Shown: positions 1 through 11,814 of the stretch, piece by piece | Numbering within the stretch: position 1 is the stretch's first letter | Layout of the letters: each line of letters starts with the position of its first letter | DNA from: Polytrichum commune | Lineage: Eukaryota; Streptophyta; Polytrichopsida; Polytrichales; Polytrichaceae | Assembly (NCBI GenBank): GCA_950295325.1 | Contig: OX485807.1 | Span: 32,149,666 to 32,213,665, forward strand | Direction: 5' to 3' | DNA length: 64,000 nucleotides | Program-made: the position numbers and the translations under genes | Notes under the pieces: generated by a model | What the model was told of the DNA's origin: nothing | The model's database searches: none | What the model saw: the letters and a program-made list of their open reading frames with translations, nothing else

Positions 1-2
1 AG

Positions 3-3000
3 TCAAAACTTTGGCAAGTTTATCTGGATGAAGCCATACCACATGTTTTGAACCAACTCACTATTTCTTCTTACCTGATGATGAGTTTGTCTGGGCAAGT
101 AGTTCATCAGGATGCATCTGTATTAATGAATAATGCAGCATCACATTGCTTTGTGAGTTTTGTTTTCGCTAACACCTTTGGGTTAAAAGTGAAAAATGGC
201 AGCAACACATTGGTATTAGACAATGGTGATGAAGTCCCCACGGATGGGTACATTAACATTCATGTTAAGATACAACAATATCATAGTCAAATTACTTGTC
301 TTGTGGCCAAATTACGTGATGGTGTTGATTTGATATTGGGCAACGATTGGCTAGTACAACACAAGGCACGCTTGGATTTTGAATCTAAATGTTGCGTGTT
401 TTATAAAGGCCTCCGTAAAATGACAGTACATGTGAACCCAATGCAATGTCAAAGTCCAAATTCCCATAGACTCACCGCCATGCAATTTAAACGGTCAATT
501 CGGAAGGAAACAACTTCGTTCCTAGTTCAGTTGACTGCAGTTGGAGACGATGTAAAAGACACTGTGACAACTTCTTATGCCACAGTGTTGGAGGAATATG
601 TTGATGTTTTTCAACCTATACCTACAGGGTTACCTCCAGAGCGGGAAATGACCCATATTGTTCCTTTGGAGCAGGATGGCAAACCGCGATTTAGGCCAAT
701 CTATAGGTTGAGTCTTCTAGAGCTGCAAGAGGCCAAGAGACAGATCAAGGAGTATTTGGAAAAGGGATGGATTGAGCCTAGTTCATTGCCCTATGGATCT
801 CCCATCTTGTTTGTCAAGAAAAATGATGGAGCGTTACAAATGGTAGTGAATTATCGTGCACTCAACAAACAAATGGTAAAGAATCGTTATCTGTTGCCTC
901 GTATTGATGATCTTTTTGACCAATTAGCAGGCTCTATTGTATTTTCATCTCTTGATTTGGCACAAGGTTATTACCAAATTAGAATATCCGAGGAGGATGC
1001 ACCAAAGACATCATTTCGAACACCATTTGGACATTATCAATTCAAAATGTTAAATTTTGGATTGACTAATGCTCAGACAACTTTTGAGGGAGTGATGAAT
1101 CGTGTTTTTCACAAGTTCATCGGAAAGTTTATCTTAGTATATCTGGATGACATCTTAATTTCTCCCAAAAATGAGGAGGAACATGTTAGCCATTTGGCAC
1201 AAGTGCTTCAAATTCTACGAGAGAATCAGTTTTATGCAAAGATGTCTAAGTGTCATTTTGGAAAGGATGAATTGTATTATCTAGGACACGTAGTAGGCAA
1301 AAAGGGCATTAAGGTGGATCCTAGGAAAATAGAGACTGTGGAAAAGTGACATAGACCTCTTGAAGTTGGACAATTTAGGTCCTTTTGGGACTTTGCAATT
1401 ACTTTCGCAGATTCATTCAAGGATATTCCACTCTAGTTGCACTATTGACTTCTCTGACGCGAAGCAAGGTTAAGTTCAATTGGACTGACAATTGTGAGCA
1501 CGCTTTTGAGGATGTTAAATATGCCTTAACATATGCGTCAGTATTGACCTTACCCAAGTTAGGGGAGCCATTTGAGGTCGTAAGTGATGTTTCTTTATTC
1601 GGAGCATTATAACTTCAGGGAGGTAAACCTATTGCTTTTGAGAGTAAGAAATTTTCTCTAGCTGAGAGAAGTTACACTACTGGTCAGCAAGAATTAGCAG
1701 CAGTTGTGCACGCCATGCGAACATGGCGGTGTTACCTAGAGGGAGCAGATTGTACTATTGTTACATATCATAATTTTCTAGTGTATTTAAAAACACAACA
1801 GACGTTATCAAGGCGTCAAACTCGATGGTTGGAGTTCTTGGAGCAAAATTTTGTCTACCGTTGGATATACCGACCAGGAAGGATTAATATGGCCGATCCC
1901 CTGAGTCGAAATCCACTAGGCACGGGTGTCCAAAAAACCTTGATGGCACCTAAGGCTGCTTCAAATAACTCGATCTTCCAAATGGTGGTTGTAGACGCTA
2001 TGCGAAGTGATTCTGGACAGCGAGACAACAATGTGAAGGGGTACTCGGAGTTCGTCAGTGATCAAAAGTTATATCAAACTATCATTGCCGGGTATGCTCT
2101 TGATCCTTGGTTCTCAAATTTGCACAATCTGAAACATTTTGTTTATGAGAACCACATCTGATGGTATGATAAGGCAGTTGTGGTTCCAAATGTGTCCTTC
2201 CAAGGATCAAATATCAGGTAATTTTTGCTCTGTGAATACCATGACGCGATGTATAATGGTCATGTAGGAGTAACTAAGACATATAAGAGGGTGTAAATAA
2301 ACTTTTGGTGGCTTGAGATACAAGGGTCCATCAGAAGCTATATAAAATCTTGTGAGATTTGCCAAAGGAGTAAGACCCCTACTCTTAAGCCAGCAGACCT
2401 GTTACAACCATTGGAGATTCTTGATCGTAATTAGGAAGTGGTAAACATAGATTTTATTTCTGGCTTGACTCCATCTGCTAATGGTTATGATGTCATCTTT
2501 GTGTGTGTGAATAAGTTGTCCAAGATGGCCCACTTTATGCCAACCACCACACATGTTATTGCTAAAAGAACGGCAAGGTTATTTTGTGATCATGTTTATA
2601 AGATTCATGGTCTACCCAAGGTAATCCTAAGCGATAGGGACGCTAGATTCACAAGTAGGTTTTGGGATGCATTGCATGGTCTTTTGGGGACAAAGTTAGC
2701 CATGTCCACCGCGTTTCATCCTCGAACTGACGGAACGGATAAACCGTATCCTAGAGGATATGTTGCGGCATTATGTTAATCCAGTGCAAGATGATTGGGA
2801 TGAATTCCTTGCAGTGGTTGAATTTGCGTATAATAACTTTTGGCAAGAATCAATATGGAATACTCCGTTTGTCCTGAATTATGGTCAGCATCTCCGGACA
2901 CCAATAAGTGGAAACAACAGGTGTCAAATCCTTGCTACGCAAAATTTTGTCAAGCATATGACAGATGTAATTGGTTTGACCAAGAAACATTTGATTTGCG

Positions 3001-3555
3001 CAACAACGACAAAAGTTTTATGTTGACCAGCACAGACAAGAGGTATCGTTTGAGGTGGACCAGCAAGTGCTTGTAAGTACTGCCAACATTAAGTTGAAGG
3101 TCCCAGGAGCTCGAAAGCTTTTACCAAGGTGGATTGGTCCATTTCGGATAGTCAAGAGGATAGGGGTTGTAGTATACTGCGTGCCAAATACATTTAAGAT
3201 TCACGATGTCTTTCATGTATCATTTCTTAGGCCTTATGTGGCCGATGGCAGGGTACAGCCTCCCCCTCCGCCAATCTTTGCGGAAGATGCATCTTATGAA
3301 GTAGAACGTGTGCTTTCACATGAGGATAGAGGGTCTCCTTCTCACCCCAAGAAATTCTATCTTATCAAATGGCTCGGATATGCACTCGAGCATAATTCAT
3401 GGGAGCCATAATGCAACTTGAGTGTAGAAGTCCTCAAGGAGTACTGGGATGCGGTAGCCAAGTCGGAGGACAGGCTAACACGTAAAGGTGTCAAGCGTGA
3501 CCGCGAAGCCCCAACTGCACATAAACTTTTGAGGCGGAAGGAATCTTCAGGGTAG
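3..3555 (+). pseudogene. decayed gypsy pol polyprotein (PR-RT-RH-IN-chromodomain)
   Basis: The frame enters open from the left edge. The protease active-site triplet, normally DSG, reads NNA (129-137), while the downstream ILGNDWL motif is kept. The reverse transcriptase retains the YLDD box (1139-1150). In-frame stops are TGA 1347, TAA 1610, TGA 2159, TAA 2219, TAA 2294, TAG 2432 and TAA 3409. Frameshifts lie near 1380, 2730 and 2995. In RNase H, the usual TDH motif reads TYH at 1763-1771. The integrase keeps the HHCC pairs and its first two acidic residues, but the third is lost at the 2730 shift. The chromodomain lies at about 3295-3450 and the frame ends at TAG 3553-3555. Several losses make catalysis impossible. 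Confidence 0.9.
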
Positions 3556-3762
3556 ACGCCTTCTGTTCTTTCAGGCTGGCACAAGATCATGTAAACATGG
3601 TGTTAATATTAAGTTGTTTCACCCTGCCAATTGGCATGGAGCATGGGTACATATACAGATCCTAGGGCTCGCTTTAATTAGTGGTGGTCTTGACTCTATG
3701 TCTTGATGCACTATGATTTGGGATAATACATGAACGCGGACGTTCATTCCTAAGTGGGGAGG

Positions 3763-4105
3763 TGTGTAACGTGTATTTATTTATTTATTATTTACAAGCT
3801 CTGGTTCAACTAAACTCCTTTACTAGAAGACTAGAGGTGCCACCCTAGGTGCTTTAGCAGTTCTGAAGGTAAATGGAGTCACTACTAGTTGAGACTATGG
3901 TCTTACCCTAGGTTATCACCTCATAAGTAATGACCATGAGTTAACTATACTTAGAGTTATCCTAAAGGTATGAAGGGAGAGCTAGTTAAGATATCTGGAA
4001 CTACTAGTTGAAGGGAGCCTCAACTCATAGTAGTATCTAGTATATAAGCTCTAAGGTTGGGTGGAACATGCCTCTTGAATATCATTATTGTGAGATATGT
4101 CACAC
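3763..4105 (+). repeat. probable 3' LTR of the gypsy element
   Basis: It begins with TGTGTAACG right after a purine tract, as LTRs do, about 210 bp beyond the polyprotein stop. A TATA-like TATATAAG lies at 4041-4048. The right boundary is uncertain; a terminal CA is plausible around 4100. Confidence 0.45.
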
Positions 4106-4204
4106 CACACTACAAAAGCAAATCCTTATCATGTATTGTGAAAATTAGGATAATGTTAAAATATGGTTCATAATGTAAACCAATCACCACACCAATTTTG
4201 ACAT

Positions 4205-4480
4205 CCAAAAGAGTTGTCCGTAAAGTCCCTCAAAGAGGTATGAAACCGTGGCTTTGATCCTTCTTTGAGAAAACGTCTATAAAGAGCTTGTTAGATCATT
4301 GTCTTTTGGAGCCTAGTTTGAAAGCTGCACAAAAAATTTGGACCTTCTCTTGTCATTTGATTTTTTCAAAGTAAAATTTGGAATATGAAATTTAGAATGT
4401 ACACAGGACATGCCATCCTCCTGGATCGACCTATGCAAGGCTAGCTTGGCCCACCTATCCTAGTAAGACAAGCCTAGACA
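4205..4480 (+). repeat. dispersed repeat, inverted partner at 54345-54612
   Basis: This segment, which includes a stretch about caagcctagc and a block reading 'gtaaagtccctcaaagaggt', matches the reverse complement of 54345-54612 with many substitutions. No coding potential or terminal repeats were identified. The two copies lie about 50 kb apart in opposite orientation. Confidence 0.5.
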
Positions 4481-5112
4481 ACCGAATTTTATTAGCTCAG
4501 TTGTTGAGTGTGGTAATTTAAGTACTAAAAACCTTGGGTGACTTCATGCATAAGCTCTCAAACTCACATTCTTAACCAATCTCAATGGGAGTTTGATGTC
4601 AAGACTTTACAAATAATTGTTATCACTTATGTGTGTTTCATATATAGCTCCTCAACCCATAAAGATTTAAAAAAAGAACAATGAACCTCTTTTTTTGTCT
4701 AGACAACCACCTTTGCTTGTCCAGAATAGTGGACACATTTACATAACAATCTTATGAAATGGGACGCATGGACGACTGAGTTGTAGATTGAAAAATCTTA
4801 ACTTTACAAACATGTCATTTGTATGGTCAAATCCATCATTAGAGGTACATGATTTCATTACTAAATCGTTTGATGGAGATGAACTCTTTATGACAATCTT
4901 TTGGGAGATTTGGGCTTGGCCTTAGAGGAGTTAAAGGTGGAGCAAACAATCATTGGATGCACATGCTTGTTCTTGGTTTGAATGATAACCCCCAGCAATA
5001 ATACAATATCCTGAGCACATTAATGATAGTTTTGGGCATCGTGTAGCTTGGCACAACCAATTACTCGAATATATTTCCATGGCAATTCAAGAGTGCTTCA
5101 ATGCAGGCTAGC
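4481..5112. other. no recognised feature
   Basis: AT-rich DNA with stops in all frames. I see no gene, transposon ends or tandem repeat here. Confidence 0.5.
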
Positions 5113-5537
5113 TACAGTCTAACCCTCGGGAGTGGATCAAAGTTAACATTTATAGAGGTGTTAACAGTTAACAATTATAAAATTACTTTTTTGAGCAATA
5201 TACAAATCTATAAATCTATAAATATAAGCAATTGTGAAGAGTCCTTGTGAGAGAATACCATTCATAAAATTGCAAACCCAATCAAAACTTTATTCAATAT
5301 CAAGTTTACAACTCACGGGTGAAGTATGAATCAATGGTTCTCTGGTGAGATCCATATTATGGTTGTATTTCATTCGTTAACATTTATAGAGTCAAATTTA
5401 CAAAGAAGGGAGTACCATTTTGTTAACAATTCACACGTTTAACATTTATAGTGTGCAATATGTGGGGAGTAGAAGAAAGTTAACATTTAGAGAGCTTTTA
5501 CACTTATAGGTGTAACATTTATAGAGGGTGGATTGTA
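5113..5537 (+). mobile_element. pogo/Emigrant-like MITE, copy 1
   Basis: It starts TACAGTCT and ends GGGTGGATTGTA. The right end is the reverse complement of the left end of copy 2 (55654-56257), which begins TACAGTCTACCCTCTATAAA. TA lies at both borders, as for Tc1/mariner-pogo insertions. The terminal sequence resembles that of the Arabidopsis Emigrant/Lemi1 pogo-like family (CAG...CCTCTATAAAT). Copy 1 lacks about 16 bp of its left terminal repeat and about 150 bp of interior present in copy 2. The unit 'taacatttatagag' recurs several times inside, in both orientations. No transposase reading frame was found. Confidence 0.75.
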
Positions 5538-5856
5538 TTCATAAGAAGTGTTATATAGCAAGACCGTTGACAATAAATTAAGGGGTACATATTTTGTGAG
5601 AACTCCGGGTGATACTAGGAGCATGTTTACACGTTATCATATCCTCATTGCCAAATTACATGGGAATCTCAACCCTTAAAGGACGTAGAGTCTCAATATA
5701 CGGTCATACACACAGCTTATACAGGCTACACTTAATTCATAAGTCATTGTCTAATGTGTTAATGTGTTTGAAACCTTATTATATATACACTGTCTCATGC
5801 CAAGTAGAAAATCAACATATACTCACGATTGGTTAAACAAACCTAGTCGACTATGG

Positions 5857-6668
5857 ATGCCTTGACCTTAATTGGTTACTTTTTCCAACGAGCCCACTTC
5901 TCTTAGGATATGAACACGCAATCAATACAACATGAGATGATTAACAAATCCAAATAGAGGTCATAACCACTTTCTTCATAAAATTTGGAACTCATATGAA
6001 TATCTCATTCGTTATCAAAGTAAAGAGTCTCGTGCTCATTACGTGGTCATATCCTCTTCCCCAACCCAAACACACACACACACACACACACACAAATTAT
6101 GTTGGTTGTTAAGCCTAGAATGGTTAGCATATTTTGAGCATGTGGTCCAATCTCTTGCAAACACATGTCCTTTAGGTCTTTGTTGTTGGAGCCACATCTA
6201 ACCACATACCACTCAAATACGCATAGGTGTCCGATTAAGGTAGGGGTGGCAATTTCTGTGCGGGTCCTAAAGTTGACCCCTATGTCGGAAGCACCTATCT
6301 AGGTGCTTTTACCTGGGTTTACAAAAGCACCTATCCAGGTGCTTTTACCATTCACAGCGCTGCCAACATTTCATTGGCTGCCAGCGGTTGGTTTTAGAAA
6401 TCCACCCTGTGGATATACCACGTACCCTATGTGCGAGTGTTGGTCACTCTACAAGGTTTCCTTTAAAAATTTGTAGAAAATCATAAACATGCTGGAAAAT
6501 TTTGAGTTTTTCATAGTTGCTCTTGCACCAGCTTTGCGGAGCGCTCAAAATTTATAAAAAAATAGTTTCAGCATCCCAACTAGGCACATCTGAAATTTGG
6601 ACGGAAATTGCCACCCCTACCTTAAGAAAAGTAAACCCGAATGAAGCACGTCTACCTTACCTTACAGG
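5857..6668 (+). mobile_element. D1 repeat, split by the 389-bp MITE
   Basis: D1 is a dispersed family of roughly 390 bp, seen at about seven places here. Its ends read like TAAGGTAG followed by a GTGYCTTAA-type segment and form an imperfect inverted repeat. Diagnostic interior words are 'gtagtccaatctc' and 'ccacataccactcaaa'. In this copy the sequence up to 'gtccgattaag' and the sequence from 'aagaaaag' onward are contiguous in the intact copy at 17834-18222, and the 389-bp element lies between them. A CA microsatellite (about 6070-6095) sits in the middle. There is no coding capacity. Confidence 0.65.
6236..6624 (+). mobile_element. 389-bp MITE, copy 1 (AGGTAGGGGTGG ends)
   Basis: The perfect terminal inverted repeat is AGGTAGGGGTGGCAATTTC, with TA at both outer borders (also readable as TTAA). 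It is inserted in a D1 repeat and the empty site is visible in other D1 copies. A second copy of exactly the same length lies at 15524-15912 with about two dozen substitutions, so the family moved fairly recently. The interior carries short hairpins built on 'aagcacctatctaggtgctt'. It has no transposase, so it would depend on an autonomous relative. Confidence 0.85.
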
Positions 6669-6669
6669 T

Positions 6670-7597
6670 GCGGAGGAATTATATGTTGAAGAGGTTGCCA
6701 GGTGGCACCCAATGCCCGCCAGGTGGCACAATTGTGTTGCCAGCCGGTATGTTCAGTTCTTTCCTTGGGAGGCCCATAAGCGGAATACTTATTATTATGT
6801 GTCCTTCAGGTGAAGAAAGATGCAGCTGATGTGTAACTTTGACAAGAGCCGTACATACTGGTGGAGCCCCTTCAAGGGCATTGAATGGGTTTAAGGTGTG
6901 CGAGTGTTATTTCCAAAAAATAAAAAAAATAAAATCGCATTCTCCAACTTCTATCAATTAGGTTTGCACACTTAAAATTTGTGTTGCATTAGCAAATCTA
7001 TGATGAAGCATCAACATAATCGGACTTCTTTTGATTTAGTTGTGGTTATTGAAGGTGCACGTTTGTTGACTCCTTTACTGAATACATATATCTCCTCCCA
7101 ATTGTGTTCAATGTTGAGTGTAGAGGCTAGTTGGTAATATCCAAAGACGTAGTCCAATCTCTTTTAAACATGTGTCTTTATGGTGTTTGCTCTTTGATCC
7201 TCGCCAAACCACATACCAGTCAAATGTAGGGGTCTGGTTGAAAAGAGGAACCAAATAACACTTGCATATCTTACACATTAGGGTTTGGGCCCTAGAAATT
7301 TGGGGTCCATAACACCCCTCAACCTCTAAAGGCTAAGACGGATATTTTTGTTTAGGTAGTCATCACTACCCGACAATATTAACATAAGTGTTTTAAGCTC
7401 TAATCTCTTGATTTTGGACACATGGTCGGTTGGCGATCTGTGTGACCAATAATGGTTACGAAGCTCCCATCCGTATAGTAAGATCTAATGTACGAGGTGT
7501 CAATTTCCTTTAATGAGATTATGAATTGAGTTGAAATGTTTTAGGATGATTTTGCTTCAGCATTTAGGGGTTGATGGGTTGTACTTTTCAACCCAAT
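6670..7597. other. gene-free; degraded D1 fragment at 7085-7240
   Basis: The only recognisable part is a worn D1 fragment containing 'gtagtccaatctctttt' and 'ccacataccagtcaaa'. The rest is AT-rich DNA without an ORF, terminal repeat or tandem unit that I can support. Confidence 0.45.
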
Positions 7598-7826
7598 ATT
7601 AGATTCAAGCTTGAAGATTAGTTACCTAGACATGAGGTCTATTTTCCTGAGTGCGGGCTGACAAGATATGATGGGAAAGTGATGCCACATTAGCATCACT
7701 TCATTTTCCCATACCTTGGACGTGAACCTCAGTGGAAACTCCTTGGGTCCAAAATTTTGCTCTCAACCAATAGGATCTCTTGATTTTTGGGTTTCTTGAG
7801 TCTCGGACCCTAGTGTAAACCCACCC
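7598..7826 (-). repeat. solo arm of the fold-back element
   Basis: This is homologous to the right arm of the fold-back element at 7932-8443. It ends in CCCACCC followed by TTA at 7827-7829. Facing the left arm of that element across about 100 bp, it makes a larger palindrome from about 7600 to 8250. The matching left arm of this copy is absent. Confidence 0.6.
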
Positions 7827-7931
7827 TTAGCAAAAGTGCCAAATGCGCTTTATCCATATTTTCCCAACGAGACATTGGAGAAGCAATTCATAGATTCCCC
7901 ACTTAGGATCCCCCATTATTACACTAACTTA

Positions 7932-8443
7932 GGGTGGGTTTACACTGGGGTCCACAACCAAAGAAACTCCATAATCAAGTGATCCTATTGGTTGAAGTAG
8001 AATTTTGGACTCCGATAGTGGTTTACACTAGGGTTGGGGTGCAAGGTATGAGAATCTAAAGTGACGTTAATGTGGTCTCGCTTTTCTGCTAAATGTTGGA
8101 GATCCCCACTTACAAAAATACTTGTCCTAGTTTGAGAAACCAATCTTCAAACTTAGGTCCAATCTTGAGTCCAACTTGGGTCTAAGAAACACATGCTTTT
8201 AAATACCCCCTTATCTCCATACTCAAGATTAGACCTAAGCTTGAAGATTGGTTTTGCAAACTAGGAGGAATGTTTTGTGAATTGGCATGTTGTTGCAATA
8301 TTTGGTGGGAAAGTGGTGTCACTTCATTTTTGGATACTTTGGACTCAAACCCTACTATGAACTCCTTGGATTCAATTTTTTTTTTCTCTCTCTCTCTTGA
8401 TTTAATAGTTTCTTTGGTCCCGGACCCTGATGTGAACCCGTCC
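7932..8443. mobile_element. fold-back (long-TIR) MITE, TTA target site
   Basis: The left end GGGTGGGTTTACACTGGGGT pairs with the right end, whose reverse complement begins GGACGGGTTCACATCAGGGT. Pairing continues through most of the element, so the two arms of about 230 bp are separated by a short loop near 8190-8215. TTA lies at both borders (7929-7931 and 8444-8446), the 3-bp target typical of PIF/Harbinger-type elements. It has no coding capacity. The ORF at 8270-8458 is only a by-product of one arm. Confidence 0.7.
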
Positions 8444-8654
8444 TTATTAGAGACGTAGCCAAGAGAGGAAGGAGGTTTCTCGTTGTGTGCGGATGTTATT
8501 TTACTCGTGCTTCTTCAACCCCCGTTTAGACAAATTCATATCACATTTGAGCTTTCAACTTGAGAGATTGAATATTTTTATGTGGATTAGAATGCTTAGA
8601 TGGTGCCTTGATGAATCCATAATTGAGCTTTACTATTAGTGAAGAGTATAATCT

Positions 8655-8825
8655 TGGGCCCAAGTGGTTTCCACTAGGGTCTAGGTACGAGTTGTGAGAA
8701 AATGAAGAGGTGCTAATATGACATCACTATTCCACCAAATTTATGCAGTCCCCACTCTGAAGAAAATGCTTCTCCTAGTTTGAGATACCAATGTTTAAGC
8801 TTGGGTCTAATCTTGAGTCCGAGAA
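8655..8825 (+). repeat. second solo arm of the fold-back family
   Basis: It matches the left arm at about 8010-8180 (shared words 'ccactagggt', 'tagtttgaga', 'gtctaatcttgagtcc') and lacks a partner arm. With the solo arm at 7598-7826 it brackets the complete element. Confidence 0.5.
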
Positions 8826-9045
8826 TAAGGGGAGTTTAGGATCCCAAGTTTCTTGGAACCAGTTCCTCATGGAACAATCACAAAAAGCTCTTGATCAAAA
8901 TCCTAAATAGATGTCATTGAGGATTGTCAAGAGTTCAAGTTAACGTTTTGTGGGTCCGAAGCTCAAACATGGTTTGGCTTGTCATGCATTCTCCTTTGTC
9001 TAGTACCCCCCTTGATATCTCACTTTGAGTGTGGTCACTTTAACC

Positions 9046-9592
9046 CCTAAGTGCCCAAGAAGCCAAAAAGTGGTTGTGAGCGTTTTTCAAGATACATCTC
9101 TCAAGGCAAACTTTTTTCTTTCCTTGTTTTTGTCCCCTTGCACCTTGAAATAATAAAGTATTGCACCGTCTAGAGCAAACGGATCAAAGCTTATATTAAT
9201 GACTCTAGTTTATGGACCTTGATGTGGTTTCAACCCTTCATTTTTCCTTTGTTACAAAATGATCTATTTTGGAAACGTATCACTATCAGTGACATTAATA
9301 TATATATAACTTTTTTCCCACCAAATTATTTAGCTCAAAATTTTAGCCAATCATATCAAACATTAGGTGATCTTGATACATCTTGAATTTTTTTATATTT
9401 TTTAATAAAAAAATACTTGTAAGGTGATTTGGTAAAGACCAAGGACAATGATTTATATTCCAACCGCATGGATGTGATTTAAAACTAACTCCCTAAAGAA
9501 TTCTCTTACATACCAACACAAAATAAAATTTCTAATTCATAATACATGATACATCATTGATTCAAGCTAAAACCCCGATGTTTCTAGGGGAT
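9046..9592 (+). repeat. long direct repeat, left copy
   Basis: It matches 11815-12308 in the same orientation over about 500 bp with many substitutions and small gaps. Shared landmarks are 'tgcaccgtctaga', 'gagaccaagga'-like text and 'caaaaccccaa'-like text at the end. The spacing of 2.2 kb could mean a pair of LTRs of a small non-coding retroelement, but I could not find TG...CA ends or a primer-binding site. A plain segmental duplication is equally possible. Confidence 0.55.
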
Positions 9593-11374
9593 GAACATGC
9601 TCAAACTACAATATCTAAGCTCTCATTAAGTTGAGCATCGCATGAAAGCATGTCAAAGTCAAGCATCTAACTCCCTAAGTTGCACATGCGAAGACTTGTT
9701 TGAACCCTTGAACTCAATACTAGTACAAACGGGCCCTTACTCCATAGTCTCCTTTGTCATATCAATACTAATTGATATTAAGCAAGGAGTCATATGGAGG
9801 TGACGAAATTACACTTTCTCAAATTTTGGCGATGGTGTCAAGCGTGACTATATTCAAAAAGTAAATGCATTCATCAATTGAAAACTTCCAATTTGATCAA
9901 TACATGTATGAAAAGGAAATATAAAGAGATTGGGGACTTAGATTGAGATACACACTATTTGGTATACATTTGATCACCGTTGTCACATATAATGGCATCA
10001 TCACTTCCTCTTCATGAAAGGTTGTGTTGAATGTAGTTTCCTTATAGTTTCAGTCTCATGGAGCAAGTGAAAATTGACTCTAATGCTTGTTGAAAGCTCG
10101 TACACATCATCACTTAACACTATGCAATGAAAATTTCAAACCTTCAAGGGTTAACTTTACATATGCCAACAGTTAACCAAATCAACACTATGTACTAGAG
10201 TCGTACGTTGAGGAACTCAAAATGCCTACACATAATGCTAGTTTTAGGTTATGTGTTGGTTACTGGGTATGCCTGCCTTAAAACTGGGAAGTAGATATGA
10301 CGAGTCAATCTTTTCAAATAATAGTAGTAAGCTTGATGCAATTCTTATACCATAGATAGGTTCAACTTAAACATCAACAACTTGAAATTTTTAGGGAATG
10401 ATGTTGGGAGGGAATTGTTGCATACAAGCGTAGCTCTCATCCATCCAACAAAACAAGGTTAATTCCCTATAAGTTTGTGACCTATTCTTCTCAAATGACT
10501 TTGACTAGACCGTTTCAAAATCGTTGAGTTACACTAAATAGTCATGTTGGTGCAAGTGGAAAATGATTAGCATGGGCCACACTAATTTTTAGTCAAGGTA
10601 GAAATAGAACCCTGGGTCGTATCCTAAGTCTTCATGAAGACTTCCAATCCATGCATCGGATATCAATTATACGACAAATGGAGCACAAAGTAAAACAATC
10701 TCACACATTAATTTTGTCAACAAAATTAGAAATGTGGCCGACGTTGATTTCCTACTAGAAATTTAACATGGGCTGAAATACAATGTGGCTCACATTACTT
10801 CTCAGGTTGGTGTGGACTCTAGAAAACAATGTAGTCCATATTACTTCTTATTATGGGAATAAGTGTGGGCTCTAAAAAATTACCGTGACCCATTGTTGTA
10901 GAACTATTAGTATAGTTATGGTGTCAAACCTCCTAGAAAAAGCGCACTTAGAACTCCACACCATTTTGTGACTTTGTGTTGGGTGAATGAGAGATACACT
11001 TGTATGCAATAATTCCCTCTTGCCGGCAAAGACAACACAACAATTGGGTATGTAAATGACCGCCGTGTGAAACAACCTCACTCACCCACAAGGAAGGAAG
11101 TCAAAACCTCTTTGTGATGCAACCGCATCTTTGGCCAAGAGGCCATTGGTGATTGTGTGGATATTGAACATGCAACTTTATGATCGTGAGAGATCCTTTT
11201 CTCTCGATATGTACCACCAAACTTATTGCTTTTGAGGTGTAATCCGGCAACACTATTTGAAGGAACAAGTACAATGTGACCCTTTTAGTACCGATGGTGT
11301 TTGTGGAGGTAGGGCTTCAACCCTCACTTGCGTTACTTGCCATTTTTGAAGGCCTTGATAAAGCGTAGGAACAT
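9593..11374. other. gene-free; inverted repeat about 10405-11035
   Basis: There is no gene. A segment at about 10405-10450 ('gggaattgttgcatacaag' followed by 'ctctcatccatccaaca') is repeated inverted at about 10975-11035. This suggests the ends of another non-coding inverted-repeat element of about 630 bp. A further direct match of this end lies at about 11705-11735. No target-site duplication could be fixed. Confidence 0.4.
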
Positions 11375-11691
11375 TAAGGTAGAGGGGCCCTTTCCTGCTC
11401 GAATTTCAGACTGGCATGTTCATTGGGGAGTTATTAAGGGGGAATCAATCTTGGAAGATATGCAAAGTACATTGGAAATTGGACCAATTGGAATAATTAA
11501 TTTTGGATTAATATTGAATTAGTTATGAATTTTGGAAGGAGAACTCATAGGGGTACCCAAAACCACTCACCCCAAAAATGTACACCATGATTACATAGAA
11601 ATTTGAGGTTGGAAGCTATAATGTACCTCTTGTTTGGATAGGTCTAGTGAGCGGTTTAAGGACCCGAGCGGGAATGGGCCCCTCTACCTTA
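11375..11691. mobile_element. 317-bp MITE (AGGTAGAGGGGCCC ends)
   Basis: The left end TAAGGTAGAGGGGCCC and the right end GGGCCCCTCTACCTTA are perfect inverted repeats over 16 bp, with further imperfect pairing (TTCCTGCTCG against TTCCCGCTCG). TA flanks both sides. The outermost eight bases are the same as in three other families of this window whose interiors differ. Confidence 0.75.
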
Positions 11692-11814
11692 GGTGGTTTA
11701 CCGGGAGAGAGGAAATTGTTGCATATAAGTGTACCTAAATACATGAATACATAAAATGAGAATTCCATGTTTAGATTTATACATTTTAGTTTATTATTAT
11801 ATAGTTTTCTTAAT

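Larger units (their letters stand above)
1..4105 (+). mobile_element. Ty3/gypsy chromovirus, 3' portion, inactive
   Basis: Coding remains run in the order protease, reverse transcriptase, RNase H, integrase, chromodomain, then a polypurine tract and the start of an LTR. This order (integrase last, followed by a chromodomain) is that of plant Ty3/gypsy chromoviruses. The reading frame is open at the left edge, so gag, the 5' LTR and the primer-binding site lie outside the window. A purine tract at about 3752-3762 sits directly before a TG that probably begins the 3' LTR. The right end near 4105 is only an estimate because no 5' LTR is available for comparison. Frameshifts and stop codons make it a dead copy. 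Confidence 0.9.

Noticed and set aside
6236-6624. hAT assignment for the 389-bp element, because many hAT ends read TAGGGGTGGCAA
   Set aside because: The inverted repeat extends outward through TTAAGG, and no 8-bp direct repeat flanks either copy, so TA/TTAA targeting fits better.
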